Source: Saprospiraceae bacterium
Lineage (GTDB): Bacteria > Bacteroidota > Bacteroidia > Chitinophagales > Saprospiraceae
Reading direction: 5' to 3'
Assembly: GCA_022841745.1 (NCBI GenBank)
Contig: JALHQW010000045.1
Span: 1-64,000 of the forward strand
DNA: 64,000 bases
The notes beneath the pieces are model-generated. The model had not been told where the DNA came from. It searched no databases and worked only from the letters and a program-made list of their open reading frames with translations. The number at the start of each line of letters is the position of its first letter. Position 1 is the stretch's first letter. Of this stretch, positions 33,084-42,579 are shown one piece after another. The translations under genes were made by a program, and so were the position numbers.

Positions 33084-34235
33084 CTATTTCACCACCAAAT
33101 GCTTGGGAAAATCCCCTACCTTTTCGCAGCACACCTGCTCCATTACTTGTTTCAATTGTACTTTCAGCAATGAAATAACTTGGTTTGCCCCCTCCTCGCC
33201 CATAGCTGCTACGCCATACATGAAGCTGCGGCCAAGCAGCGTAAACTCGGCACCGCTGGCCAAGGTACGTGCAATATCCGGCCCCGTGCGTATTCCGCTG
33301 TCCATCATGACCGTTATCCGGCCCATGCAGTGCTGCGCAATGGAGGGCAGCGTCCGGATGGTGGATTGCCCAGCATCCAATTGCCTGCCGCCGTGATTGC
33401 TTAGAATGATGCCGTCCAGCCCTATGCGGATGGCCATTTCGGCATCCTCGATGCTTGCCACGCCCTTCAATACGAGCTTGCCTTTCCAGCGGTCACGGAT
33501 GGATTTGAGCTTTTCCTCGTTGAGCCGACCCGCAAAGGTCTCGTTCATCGTCTTTCCCAACTGCTTGATATTCAGGTTTTTGGGAAAATACTGGAACATG
33601 GTCTCAAACCTCGGTTTGCCGTATTTCAAGGTGTTCAATGCCCAATTGGGGTGTCCCAGGATTTGCAGTATATTGCGGAAGCTCATCCTCGGCGGCATCG
33701 CCAAGCCATTGCGGAGGTCTTTGTGGCGAAAGCCAAAGCTGGGTACGTCGCAAAGCGCAAGCAGCACCTCGCAACCTGCGTTTTCAGCCCGGTCAAGGAG
33801 GTCGTCACGGAGGCGGTTCTCCCTTGGGTGGTACAACTGGAACCAGAATTTGCCGCCTGTCACCTTGCCGATATGCTCGATGCTTGCCGTGCTCACGGTG
33901 CTGAGGGTGAAAGGGATATTTTGCGCAACGGCAGCTTTGGCCAGGATTTCCGGGCTGTTTGGCCAGATGAGGCCCTGCAAGCCGATGGGCGCAATGCCAA
34001 ACGGGGCATCGTATCGTTTGCCGAACAACTCGCAGCTGGTATCGGAGTTTTGGTGCGGGCTGAGGTAGTAGGGCACGAGTTCCACTTCCCTGATTTCGGT
34101 GGTGTTCTTGCGGAGGTTCACTTCCTCGTTGCAGCCGCCGTCGAGGTATTCAAAGGCAAAGCGAGGGATTCGGCGCAGGGCCATTTCCCGCAGGTCATCA
34201 ATGGACGGGTATTTCGGATTGTATTCGATGTTCAT
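33084..34235 (-). CDS. FMN-dependent alpha-hydroxy-acid oxidase/dehydrogenase (lactate/glycolate type)
   Basis: The ATG at 34235 (MNIEYNPKYPSIDDLREMA) gives 383 residues; the ATG at 34259 is less family-like. This TIM-barrel FMN enzyme oxidises an L-2-hydroxy acid to the 2-oxo acid. Visible: RRIPRFAFEYLDGG start, APIGLQGLIWP, FQLYHPRENRLRDDLL, catalytic His281 in LSNHGGRQLD, and DSGIRTGPDIARTLASGAEF. These place it with LldD/glycolate oxidase/mandelate dehydrogenase; the acceptor (oxygen or membrane quinone) is unclear. Two palindromes with complementary loops lie about 63 bp upstream. The C-terminus (CCEKVGDFPKHLVVK) looks complete. Confidence 0.9.
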   Translation of the reverse strand: MNIEYNPKYPSIDDLREMALRRIPRFAFEYLDGGCNEEVNLRKNTTEIREVELVPYYLSPHQNSDTSCELFGKRYDAPFGIAPIGLQGLIWPNSPEILAKAAVAQNIPFTLSTVSTASIEHIGKVTGGKFWFQLYHPRENRLRDDLLDRAENAGCEVLLALCDVPSFGFRHKDLRNGLAMPPRMSFRNILQILGHPNWALNTLKYGKPRFETMFQYFPKNLNIKQLGKTMNETFAGRLNEEKLKSIRDRWKGKLVLKGVASIEDAEMAIRIGLDGIILSNHGGRQLDAGQSTIRTLPSIAQHCMGRITVMMDSGIRTGPDIARTLASGAEFTLLGRSFMYGVAAMGEEGANQVISLLKVQLKQVMEQVCCEKVGDFPKHLVVK

Positions 34236-34584
34236 TTTGGCGAAAAATGGTTGGTACACTGGGCATATCCAAGTTTTTGGGCAGGGCCAAACGTAAACCG
34301 AAACCCCAGTTTCGGTGTGATAACGCCGGAACTGGGGTTCCGGCCTACAATGGGGCCATGCCTAAATCTTGGTGGTGCGAGCTATATTACCCTTAATCGG
34401 GGCTTTCAAACTTCCGCCAGCAAGGTCATGAATTTTTATCGCTTGGAAAAAGCCAATTGCCTAATTATTTGAACCGAGCGGTTTGTATTTCGCAAAATTC
34501 CAGACCAATCTCTTTTTGGGCTTGTTTCTGTCTAAACTTGGTGGTTATCTTTCGCCATTGTTTCACCTTTACTACCCTTCCATT
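34236..34584. other. Divergent gap between hydroxy-acid oxidase and M4 protease
   Basis: No gene is supported in these 349 bp. It holds the two palindromes at 34298-34343 and a weak -7-like word TATCTTTC at 34546-34553, 32 nt before the protease start. Confidence 0.6.
34298..34343. repeat. Two 18-bp palindromes with complementary loops
   Basis: CCGAAA-CCCCAG-TTTCGG (34298-34315) and CCGGAA-CTGGGG-TTCCGG (34326-34343) are each self-complementary hairpins. Their loops, CCCCAG and CTGGGG, are also perfect complements, so the pair can form either two small hairpins or one longer stem. Position suggests an operator or attenuator for the leftward oxidase gene. Confidence 0.75.
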
Positions 34585-37500
34585 ATGAAAGTACACATCC
34601 TCTTCTTGGCGATTGCCCTTCAACTTGCTTGTTTCTCAATTACGACCGGACAAACCACCAAATTGGCGAACAAACGGTTTGTTGCGGAGCAATACAGCAA
34701 CTACGAAAACACGGATGCCACGCTCACGCACCATAACTTTTTCGAGGAAATGGCCGGGAGAATGCAACTCTCGGTTGGCACCGAAATAAGGCTGCAAACC
34801 ACCGTGGAAGGGAGAAATGGGTTTGCCCATTTTAAATACCAGCAATTTTTCCAAGGCCTGCCCATCGTAGGTGGTACCTATATTTTGCATGAAAAAAACG
34901 GGGTCGTAGCACGGGCAACAGGTTATTATGCAGCCGATATTCGTGTTGAAACGCAGGCGAGACTAAGCGCCAACACAGCCCTCAGCTTTGCCAAGCAACA
35001 CCTCAAAGCCGAAGAATATGCCGAGGCGCAGCAACAACCTGTTCTCTGCCTTGTTGACCCACAATTTCCGGGCAACTCAGGTACCCTCAGGCTGGCCTAT
35101 CAGGTTGACCTGAACATCGTCGAGCCTTTCGACAAGCGTCGCCTCTACGTGGATGCCCTTTCTGGGAAGGTATTCAAGCAGTTGCCGCTGATACTGAACG
35201 AGGGCGTGCCAAGCAAGGCCCAAACCCGTTACTATGGCATCCAGGACATCATTACCGATAGCCTCGGCCCTTCCAACTTCCACCTGCACGACCCGACAAG
35301 GGGCGAAGGGATTACGGTCTATCGGCCCGACCTGACCGTGTTCACCAATACCAGTTCCAATTGGAACCTGACCAATAACGAGCAGGACGAAGTGGCGCTC
35401 GATGCCCATTATTGCTCGCAGGAATACTACGACCTCATGCTGGAATCCTTTGGTTGGGACGGATTGGATGGAAATGGAAAGGCGTTGAAAGTACAAGTCC
35501 ACAACAACGGGGCGGGCGAGGTCAATGCTTTTTGGGACGGTGAATTCACCAATTACGGCGATGGCAACTGCATTTATGGCCCACTCACAACACTGGAAGT
35601 CGTAGGACATGAGTTTGCGCACGGCTTTACGCACCATACCTCGAAGCTGGTCTATGCCGGCGAATCGGGTGCCATCAACGAGAGCATGTCCGATATATTC
35701 GGCAAACTGTTGGAGCGAAAAACCGACCCCGACAATTTCAGTTGGGACCTCGGCCATTCCTTCCTGCTCACCCCGGATGCCAAGCCGTTCAGGGTCATGG
35801 ACGACCCGGCCAGCGTGGACATGCCCGATTTTTACAAAGGAGCGCTCTGGTTTGACTATTCTGGCGTGCATACCAACAGCGCCGTGGGAAACCTCTGGTT
35901 CACGATGGTGGTGGATGGCCGAACGGGCACCAATGAGATTGGCGAGAGCTTCGATGTGCCAGCCATCGGCATTGACAAAGCTGGGCAAATCGCCTTTCTT
36001 GTCAATGCAGCCTACCTGACCGAGAACTCGAATTACAACGATTTCTATGAATACTCCCTGTTGGCTGCCGCTGAGTTGTATGGGGCTGGCTCCTTTGAGC
36101 AGCAAGCCATTCAGGAAGCGTGGAAGGCGGTGGGTTTGCCCTCAGCCCCCTCACAAACGCTCGACCTTGGGCTGAACGCCACCTATAATATTGATAGCCG
36201 ATGCGGGGTTGGTCAATACTATCCGATCATTTTTAAGGTCGTGAATACGGGCGGGCAGCCTTATGAACCTTCAATGGGAGCTTCCGTTAGTTTGATTGAT
36301 TACACCGAGATATTGGATGATTATATCCTAACAATTGACGAGCCAATTGCCCCTGGAGAGTCTATGATAATCACGGTGGAAGATTGGTTTATCCCGAATG
36401 AAGCTGGCACTTATTTTCTCAATATTGAATTGAATTTTGCGGATGAAAATTCAGGTAACAACTATAGTTGGAATGCTTATGAAATCGTTGAACATCAGGC
36501 AGACGACCTTACCCTAAGCGTTTACAACGAGACACCAGACTGTTTCACTAAGATTGTCAAAACCTATTTTTACATCATTAGCCAAAACTGCGAGACAATA
36601 CCTGCTGGGACAGTCGTCACCTTGAAGGCAGTAACAGCGTCTGGTGCCTTGTTATGGTCAGTGCCATATTCCTTGCAATTTGATTTGCCGGGTTTTGGGG
36701 TGGAGGCTTATGAGTCAGAAGTTGACCTTTCGTTGCTGCCAACGGGAGAGTCGGTCTTCTTTGTGGTTGAAGGCAGTGATGACCCAAATGAGGAAAATGA
36801 TATGTACGAGCAAGAGAACTCCTTTCTACAAGCCATTGAAGTGGATTACCTCAACAATTTTACGGATGCGTCTGATGATGGTTTTCTTGATCTGCGTTAT
36901 TTCACGCAAGATCCTATAGTTTCCTATCAATCGGACAGCTTTTTTGGTAGTACGGGCTATTTCGACGACCCCGAATCCCTGGTGCATTGCCCTGAATACG
37001 AGGAAAACTTCGATAGTGATTTTTACAATGGCATTAACGCAACCATGCGGGCCTGCCTCGATTTTTCTGCTTCGCAAACTTCCTTGTTGGAGTTTGATCT
37101 GGCCCTGCTTAGGAACGAAACCGCTACAGCCGAGAACTTCCTGCACAGCAGCATGTTGCAGGCAAAATGGACGGGTACTGAGGTCGGTGGTGACATTATT
37201 TTTGACCAACCAGAAGGCGAGGTGGTACACCATAGCTACCAATTGCCCTTCAATTTTAAGGGTGAACTGAAGCTGAAACTCTATACCGAGATTGGAGATT
37301 GGGACATTGACCCCGTGAATTTTGAAACCGACGATTTCGTGCTGTTGGACAACTTTCGCCTGACCGCCACTTACACTGATGCAAAAGAGCAACACCAAGC
37401 TACCAGCCTGCTCATTTCACCCAACCCGACCCAAGGCAGGGTCTTGCTACAATCAAACGAGGCCATTCACCAACTGTCGCTCCATAACCTGAATGGCCAG

Positions 37501-37632
37501 GCCATCCGACAATTGGAGGTAGGGGCTACCGAGTACAACATGGATGTGACGGCTTTGAATCCCGGCATCTACCTGCTGGAAATCCAGTTGGCGAACGGGC
37601 AATGGAAGCATGAAAAATTGGTGAAGATTTGA
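34585..37632 (+). CDS. Secreted thermolysin-type M4 metalloprotease with T9SS sorting domain
   Basis: The ATG at 34585 (MKVHILFLAIALQLACFSITTGQ) gives 1015 residues with a signal peptide; the frame opens at 34483 without one. Order: FTP-type propeptide (about 20-210, YQQFFQGLPIVGGTYI), M4 catalytic domain with His342, Glu343 and His346 in GHEFAHG and third ligand Glu366 in GAINESMSD, then the AIDKAGQ-type helix and thermolysin C-lobe. Two extra beta-rich regions precede the T9SS domain (LLISPNPTQGRVLL ... KHEKLVKI). It degrades proteins extracellularly. A convergent histidine kinase gene begins 107 bp beyond its stop, with a hairpin between. Confidence 0.93.
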   Translation: MKVHILFLAIALQLACFSITTGQTTKLANKRFVAEQYSNYENTDATLTHHNFFEEMAGRMQLSVGTEIRLQTTVEGRNGFAHFKYQQFFQGLPIVGGTYILHEKNGVVARATGYYAADIRVETQARLSANTALSFAKQHLKAEEYAEAQQQPVLCLVDPQFPGNSGTLRLAYQVDLNIVEPFDKRRLYVDALSGKVFKQLPLILNEGVPSKAQTRYYGIQDIITDSLGPSNFHLHDPTRGEGITVYRPDLTVFTNTSSNWNLTNNEQDEVALDAHYCSQEYYDLMLESFGWDGLDGNGKALKVQVHNNGAGEVNAFWDGEFTNYGDGNCIYGPLTTLEVVGHEFAHGFTHHTSKLVYAGESGAINESMSDIFGKLLERKTDPDNFSWDLGHSFLLTPDAKPFRVMDDPASVDMPDFYKGALWFDYSGVHTNSAVGNLWFTMVVDGRTGTNEIGESFDVPAIGIDKAGQIAFLVNAAYLTENSNYNDFYEYSLLAAAELYGAGSFEQQAIQEAWKAVGLPSAPSQTLDLGLNATYNIDSRCGVGQYYPIIFKVVNTGGQPYEPSMGASVSLIDYTEILDDYILTIDEPIAPGESMIITVEDWFIPNEAGTYFLNIELNFADENSGNNYSWNAYEIVEHQADDLTLSVYNETPDCFTKIVKTYFYIISQNCETIPAGTVVTLKAVTASGALLWSVPYSLQFDLPGFGVEAYESEVDLSLLPTGESVFFVVEGSDDPNEENDMYEQENSFLQAIEVDYLNNFTDASDDGFLDLRYFTQDPIVSYQSDSFFGSTGYFDDPESLVHCPEYEENFDSDFYNGINATMRACLDFSASQTSLLEFDLALLRNETATAENFLHSSMLQAKWTGTEVGGDIIFDQPEGEVVHHSYQLPFNFKGELKLKLYTEIGDWDIDPVNFETDDFVLLDNFRLTATYTDAKEQHQATSLLISPNPTQGRVLLQSNEAIHQLSLHNLNGQAIRQLEVGATEYNMDVTALNPGIYLLEIQLANGQWKHEKLVKI

Positions 37633-37670
37633 GTTGCCTCTCCCTCTCTCCTAATAGGTGCTGACTGGGA

Positions 37671-37728
37671 CTCACCCCTCTCCTCGTAGAGCCTGCCCCG
37701 ATTATTCGGGGAGAGGGGTAGGGGTGAG
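37671..37728. terminator. Hairpin between convergent M4 protease and kinase genes
   Basis: ctcacccct (from 37671) pairs with aggggtgag (to 37728), with an inner CCCCG-attatt-CGGGG stem at 37696-37711. It can serve transcripts arriving from both sides; no T-tract is evident. Confidence 0.6.
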
Positions 37729-37739
37729 GTCATATCATA

Positions 37740-40700
37740 TCAAACTGACATCCGCACGACGACCTCTGTGCCTGCCACTTCGCCGTCTTGGCCCGTCAGT
37801 TGGTGCATTTCGACGGCTTCTTCGGGCAGGCCAGTTTCCTTTTTCATCCATTCAAGCCGCTCCTTGGTCACGGCTATGCCAACCGATTGGCGGCTTGTGC
37901 CTGTGGCAGTTTCCACTTCCTGTCCTGCTTTGCGGGCCTGTGACTGCTCAATGCCGATGCCGTTGTCCCGGATGGCGACTTCCAGCAGGTCTTCTTTCTC
38001 TGCGAAAATGAGCGAAATCAACCCTTTTTTCCCAGAAAGTGGCCCGATACCGTGCAGGATGGCGTTCTCCACAAAAGGCTGCAACAACATCGGTGGTACC
38101 AGCAAATCGGGGCTTTCGATGCAGCTGGTATCAATCTCAAAATCGAATTTACCCTCCCGGCAGAACTGCTCCATTTCGAGGTATTGGCGCAGGGTTTCCA
38201 CCTCTTTTTCCAATGGAATCAACTGTTGGCGGCTATTGTCGAGCACAGCCCGCATCAACCGCCCGAACTTGAGGATATGCTGCCGGGCCGAGTCCATATT
38301 GCCCGAGGAGACAAGGCTTTGGATGCCGTTCAGCGCATTGAAGATGAAATGCGGGTTCATCTGCAACTGCCTCGATTTTTGCTCCAGGGTGAGCAGGCGG
38401 TTTTGCAGTTCGAGCTGCTCTTTTTCCAATTTGGCCTTTTGTTTTACCTGCGCAATGCGCCACCTGAACCAGCCCCAAACCAAGAGCAAGCCACCGCCTA
38501 TAGCCGATAGCCGGAACCACCAAGTTTGCCAAAATGGCGGGGTGATGGTAAGGGCAACTTCCAGCGGCTCACTGATGATGCCATCTTCGTTCTTGGCCCG
38601 TAGCCGGAAGCGGTACTCATTGGGCGGCAGGTTGGCGTAGCTCACCTCAGTGCGTGGGCTGAACGGCGACCAGTCGGCCTCTTGCCCCACCAATTGCCAG
38701 GAGTACATGACCCGTTCTTGGTTATAAAAATCGGTGGCAAAGAACTCGAAGCCAAGGTGGTTTTGGTTATAGGGAAAAACAGCGCCATTGGTCAGGCCGC
38801 CCCAGTTGTCCGACCACCGTGCCATCAACGAGTTTTCGAGCGGCTCGTAAAATAGGCGTACGCCCGTGAGCATTGGCGAGGGTGCTCCCCCTTCGATACT
38901 GTCCGAGGCAGGTAGGAAGTGGGTCAGGCCATTCATGGTGCCAAACCAACTGTCGTTGCCAGCGGTAACGGCGTTTTGGCAGGTCTCCACACCGAGGAAG
39001 CCCTCAGCCATGCCGTAGTGCTTCACTTCGGCGATGTTCCCAAGGGAGTCCAACCGCAGGCGGTCAACACCCCGCTCGGTGCCGACCCAAAGTTGGCCGT
39101 CTCGGTCGTTTTTCAACAGATAAATGTTACCGGAGGCAAGGCTGTCCGCAGTGCCGAACTGCTTGAACATCATGGTTTTATCTTTATAAATGTCCACGAA
39201 GCCGATGCCATAGCCCGCTGTGCCAGCCCAAAGATGGCCATATTGGTCTTCGGCGAGGCAGCGCACGATTCCACCGGGCAGCCCATGCTTCTGGCTTAAT
39301 AAGGTTACCTTGTCATTCTCGATGTAGCCCACCTCGCCCGTTTGCGAAGCAAACCAGATGCGCCCTTTCTTGTCAACGTGAAGGGCATGTACGGTAAGGT
39401 CGGGCAGCCCATCGGCGAGGCCAAAATTCTTGATTTTAAACTGGTAGGTATTGCCGGGTGTGATGCTTATTTTCGACACGCCACCATCGGTGGTGGCTAC
39501 CCAATATTCGCCGGACTGTGCCCTCGTGACGTCCCGTATCCAGTTGCCAGCGAGGCCATTTTTTTTGGTCAAAAAATGGAACACGGCGCTGTCCCGGTCA
39601 TCGAGGATGGCGAGGCCGAGTCCCTCTGTTCCTATCCAAAGGCCATCGGTCTGGTCGTGGTGGAGTGCCCGGCATTTTATATTGTAAAACCCATTTGAGC
39701 CATCGAAATGCCGGAAGCTGGTGGAAGAACTTGAGTCCTTGCCTGGCCCCCAATAGCTGATGCCCCTGTCGCCTGCCGAGAACCACTTGCCGCCAGTGCG
39801 CTCGTCTTTGCAAACGGCATAGACGAAATTAGAGCGCAGCCCGTCGCCAGTGTCAAAGTGCTCGAAGCGCTGGGTGCTGTACTTGCACACCCCCCCACCG
39901 GAGGTGCCAAGCCAGACCACCTTGCCTCCTTCATGCCCCACGATTGTTCGGATATTGTTGCTGCAAAGCCCATCCTGGGTAGTGATTCGCTCGATTTTGC
40001 CAGTGGCGGGTTGCCAGATACAAAGGCCAGCGTCCTGCAGGCCAATCCAGATGGTGCCGTCCCAGTCATTCCGCCAAAGGCATTGCACCTTGTTGCTGGG
40101 CAGGCCGTTTTGGGTATTGAGGAAGTTGCGTTTTTTGCCGTCAATGATAAGGATGCCGCTGTTGAAAATGCCCGCCAATGTGCGCCCGTCACGGGTTTCG
40201 GCAATGGCCATGACCTCGGCCTTTCGGCGCTGGATGGTTTGCCACTGGCCATTTTCCAATTTGAAAAGGCCATTGTCGCCACCCATCCAGACTTGGTTTT
40301 TGCTGTCGCAAAATGTGGCGGTGAGCCTGCCCATTGGCAGGCCATCTACTGTTTGATATTGAGTGGTTTTGCCTTCGGCAATTTGGTAACTGCCATTTTG
40401 CGAAGCAACGAAAACCATGTCACGCTGCATGGAAAGTGCATTGACGGCCACTTCCCTGCCATTTCCCAAGCTGATAAAATCGAATTTTCGGCCATCGAAG
40501 CGGTTTAGCCCCCGGTTGGTGCCAATCCAGATATTACCTTGCGGGTCTTCGGTGAGGGCATTCACATAGGCACCTTTCAACCCATCCTTTTCGGCAAAGG
40601 TATTGAAGCTGCGCCCATCGTACCGAGCGAGGCCACCGCCCTGCGTACCGAGCCAAAGGTAGCCCCGGCTGTCTTGACAAATGGCATAGACCTGCGACTG

Positions 40701-40808
40701 CGGCAGCCCATCGCCCACGGTGTATTGGGTGATGCGGTAAGGCTGGGCATTAAGGGCGCCTCCCAATACCATAAGAAGGAAGGAAAAAATGGGAAAATAG
40801 CGGGTCAT
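37740..40808 (-). CDS. Beta-propeller membrane sensor histidine kinase (LytS/YpdA-type core)
   Basis: The 1022-residue kinase starts with a signal peptide (MTRYFPIFSFLLMVLGGALNAQ). Two regulator-type beta-propellers follow (repeats such as DSRGYLWLGTQGGGLARYDG and DPQGNIWIGTNRGLNRFDG) and fill about 20-640. A Y_Y_Y immunoglobulin-like domain (PPNEYRFRLRAKNEDG) and one membrane helix near 755-775 precede a coiled coil. The His-kinase core has phospho-acceptor His820 in MNPHFIFNALNG and DNGIGI. Sensing is presumably of an extracytoplasmic ligand. It overlaps a beta-barrel gene by 4 bp and is encoded opposite a divergent LytTR response regulator, almost surely its partner. Confidence 0.93.
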   Translation of the reverse strand: MTRYFPIFSFLLMVLGGALNAQPYRITQYTVGDGLPQSQVYAICQDSRGYLWLGTQGGGLARYDGRSFNTFAEKDGLKGAYVNALTEDPQGNIWIGTNRGLNRFDGRKFDFISLGNGREVAVNALSMQRDMVFVASQNGSYQIAEGKTTQYQTVDGLPMGRLTATFCDSKNQVWMGGDNGLFKLENGQWQTIQRRKAEVMAIAETRDGRTLAGIFNSGILIIDGKKRNFLNTQNGLPSNKVQCLWRNDWDGTIWIGLQDAGLCIWQPATGKIERITTQDGLCSNNIRTIVGHEGGKVVWLGTSGGGVCKYSTQRFEHFDTGDGLRSNFVYAVCKDERTGGKWFSAGDRGISYWGPGKDSSSSTSFRHFDGSNGFYNIKCRALHHDQTDGLWIGTEGLGLAILDDRDSAVFHFLTKKNGLAGNWIRDVTRAQSGEYWVATTDGGVSKISITPGNTYQFKIKNFGLADGLPDLTVHALHVDKKGRIWFASQTGEVGYIENDKVTLLSQKHGLPGGIVRCLAEDQYGHLWAGTAGYGIGFVDIYKDKTMMFKQFGTADSLASGNIYLLKNDRDGQLWVGTERGVDRLRLDSLGNIAEVKHYGMAEGFLGVETCQNAVTAGNDSWFGTMNGLTHFLPASDSIEGGAPSPMLTGVRLFYEPLENSLMARWSDNWGGLTNGAVFPYNQNHLGFEFFATDFYNQERVMYSWQLVGQEADWSPFSPRTEVSYANLPPNEYRFRLRAKNEDGIISEPLEVALTITPPFWQTWWFRLSAIGGGLLLVWGWFRWRIAQVKQKAKLEKEQLELQNRLLTLEQKSRQLQMNPHFIFNALNGIQSLVSSGNMDSARQHILKFGRLMRAVLDNSRQQLIPLEKEVETLRQYLEMEQFCREGKFDFEIDTSCIESPDLLVPPMLLQPFVENAILHGIGPLSGKKGLISLIFAEKEDLLEVAIRDNGIGIEQSQARKAGQEVETATGTSRQSVGIAVTKERLEWMKKETGLPEEAVEMHQLTGQDGEVAGTEVVVRMSV

Positions 40809-41542
40809 TGGTTGCTGGGGCTTTTTAACTGAATGCTGCCAAAGAGGTTTCTAACGTAAATGCAAACAGCTAAGGAGTGGGGGCGAATAGCATTGGTGAC
40901 CAAGAGGCTTTCGTTTTCTATTTTGCCAAAGCGTAGGATAAGCATTGGCCGTAGGCCAATTGACCGGTTATTTGGCAGCGGCCAGTGGACCCCGGTACCA
41001 ATATGGAGATTGAAGGAGCCGCCTTTCTTTCCAGCCTCAATGAAGTCTTTTTCAAAAAGAGACGGTTCAGTGCCAGTGATATGCTTCCAGTTTTCATGGC
41101 CAAAGAACCTTGAGTAGCCAACCCCGATGGTGGAGGAAATTTGCATTTTACTTAAAGGAAAAAACCGCTCTAGGAAGCTGAAAATGCCAATTTCGTTCAG
41201 CTTGATGTTCCGCTGAAAGGCTGTTTCAGTGCCATTTAGAATATCACTGCCAAAGCGCAGCCCCGACACCTGCTCTCGGATAGTCATTTTGGAAAGCTGC
41301 ACCCCTCCCGTTAGCCAAAAGCTGCTGTTTAATTGCCTTGATGCAAAAATGCCAAGCCCTATCCCTGCTCCCGGCTCTAATTTATGGGTGAATGGTGATT
41401 CGTCCTTATCGGCGCTTACTGGTAAGCTGGCCAAAGTGGATGCTTCGATATTGAGGAAAGTTTTTTGCCCAAAGCAGTATGTTCCCAAAACAGAGAAAGC
41501 AGCAAGGAGAAGGGTGCGGAAAATGAATAATTTATGATTCAT
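40805..41542 (-). CDS. Outer-membrane beta-barrel-like protein of unknown function
   Basis: The ATG at 41542 (MNHKLFIFRTLLLAAFSVLGTYCFGQ) gives 245 residues with a signal peptide; in-frame codons further upstream are untranslated leader. The mature part has alternating hydrophobic beta-strand patterns (LEPGAGIGLGIFASRQL, SSTIGVGYSRFFGH, SFNLHIGTGVHWPL, GLRPMLILRFG) as in small PorT/OmpW-type barrels. No specific family is recognised. Its stop overlaps the kinase start (ATGA), so it leads a two-gene unit and may help present or sense the signal read by the propeller kinase (inference). Confidence 0.7.
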   Translation of the reverse strand: MNHKLFIFRTLLLAAFSVLGTYCFGQKTFLNIEASTLASLPVSADKDESPFTHKLEPGAGIGLGIFASRQLNSSFWLTGGVQLSKMTIREQVSGLRFGSDILNGTETAFQRNIKLNEIGIFSFLERFFPLSKMQISSTIGVGYSRFFGHENWKHITGTEPSLFEKDFIEAGKKGGSFNLHIGTGVHWPLPNNRSIGLRPMLILRFGKIENESLLVTNAIRPHSLAVCIYVRNLFGSIQLKSPSNQ

Positions 41543-41596
41543 GATGAAATATGCTGTGGGTAATAAACCAAGGTTATCTGCACGTAAAATTAGGGC

Positions 41597-41604
41597 TATT
41601 TTTG
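41597..41604 (+). promoter_or_regulatory. Candidate -7 element (TATTTTTG) for the LytTR regulator
   Basis: The word fits TAnnTTTG and lies 15 nt before the regulator's ATG, so the leader would be very short. The whole divergent intergenic region to the barrel gene is only 77 bp, so both promoters and any LytTR site must be there. Confidence 0.4.
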
Positions 41605-41619
41605 TGCAAATTTTCCAAC

Positions 41620-42384
41620 ATGAAAAAAATCCGCACCGCACTCATAGACGACAACCCACACGCCATCCAAATCCTTCGGGACGACCTGGGCCGTATGTTC
41701 CCAGAAGTGGAAATCGTGGGCGAGGCAGATGGGGTGGTGCAGGGCGCCAAATTGCTGCGCAACACCCAGCCAGACCTCCTTCTCTTAGACATACAGATGG
41801 GCGACGGCACTGGCTTCGACCTGCTGGAAATCGTGCCCGACCTCAAGTTCCAACTCATCTTTACCACGGCCCACGACGAGCATGCCATCAGGGCCTTCCG
41901 CTTTGCGGCGGTGGATTATTTGCTAAAACCGATTGACCCAGAAGAACTGCGCCGGGCGGTGGAACGAGCCAAGAAGCTGTTGCCCATTGCGCCAGCGACC
42001 CAAGCTCAAGTGCCAGTGTTGCGGGAGCATTTTCAAAAAGAAAGCCCCACCAAGGGTGCAAGCAAAACCATTGCACTGCACACCGCCGAGAAAATTCACA
42101 TTGCCCGTTTGTCGGACATCCTGCGCATGGAGGCGGATGGGAACTACACCGAAGTGCATTTCACCAATGGACAAAAACTGCTGCTGACCAAGACACTGAA
42201 GGAGTTTTCGACCATTTTAGAGGAAACGGGTTTCTTGAGGGCGCACCAGTCGCACCTTATCAACTTTGAGCACATACGGGAGTTTATCAAGACCGATGGC
42301 GGCTATATCGTGATGGCGGATGGGGCCAAAGTGCCAGTCGCCGTGCGCAAACGGGCGGAAGTGGTGGAAAGATTGGGCGGTTAA
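41620..42384 (+). CDS. LytTR-type response regulator
   Basis: The ATG at 41620 (MKKIRTALIDDNPHAIQ) gives 254 residues; longer in-frame starts would reach into the promoter region. Receiver domain: Asp57 in LLLLDIQMGDG, acidic pair D10-D11 in LIDDN, Lys in LLKPIDPEEL. A flexible linker of about 30 residues leads to a LytTR DNA-binding domain (HTAEKIHIARLSDILRMEADG, LRAHQSHLINFEHIREF). It probably binds direct repeats and activates genes on phosphorylation by the divergently encoded propeller kinase. Confidence 0.93.
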   Translation: MKKIRTALIDDNPHAIQILRDDLGRMFPEVEIVGEADGVVQGAKLLRNTQPDLLLLDIQMGDGTGFDLLEIVPDLKFQLIFTTAHDEHAIRAFRFAAVDYLLKPIDPEELRRAVERAKKLLPIAPATQAQVPVLREHFQKESPTKGASKTIALHTAEKIHIARLSDILRMEADGNYTEVHFTNGQKLLLTKTLKEFSTILEETGFLRAHQSHLINFEHIREFIKTDGGYIVMADGAKVPVAVRKRAEVVERLGG

Positions 42385-42485
42385 ATGGTGACTTTTAGAA
42401 GCCATTTCGTTCTTCCTTTGTCGAATTGTTTGCCCTTCTGCTAAACTTAGCAGTTTTTGACAAAAATAATTGGTGGTCATGGTTG

Positions 42486-42493
42486 TAAATTTG
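42486..42493 (+). promoter_or_regulatory. Candidate -7 element (TAAATTTG) for the metzincin-like protease gene
   Basis: Fits TAnnTTTG and lies 86 nt before the start codon at 42580. No -33 TTTG at the right distance is visible. Confidence 0.35.
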
Positions 42494-42579
42494 CGAACCA
42501 AAGTTTACAACAGCCGTTCCCTTGCGGTACGGAATATAAATTCTTACCAAAATAATTTTGAAAAGCTAATCTTCAATCC

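Noticed and set aside
32845-33132. Open frames on both strands across the gggttttcgg/CCCGAAAA repeat
   Set aside because: They encode only short-period Phe/Gly or Pro/Asn/Lys/Thr tracts produced by the repeat and have no family resemblance.
33651-34472. 273-codon open frame antisense to the hydroxy-acid oxidase
   Set aside because: Overlaps all of a well-supported FMN enzyme, and its sequence has no family features.
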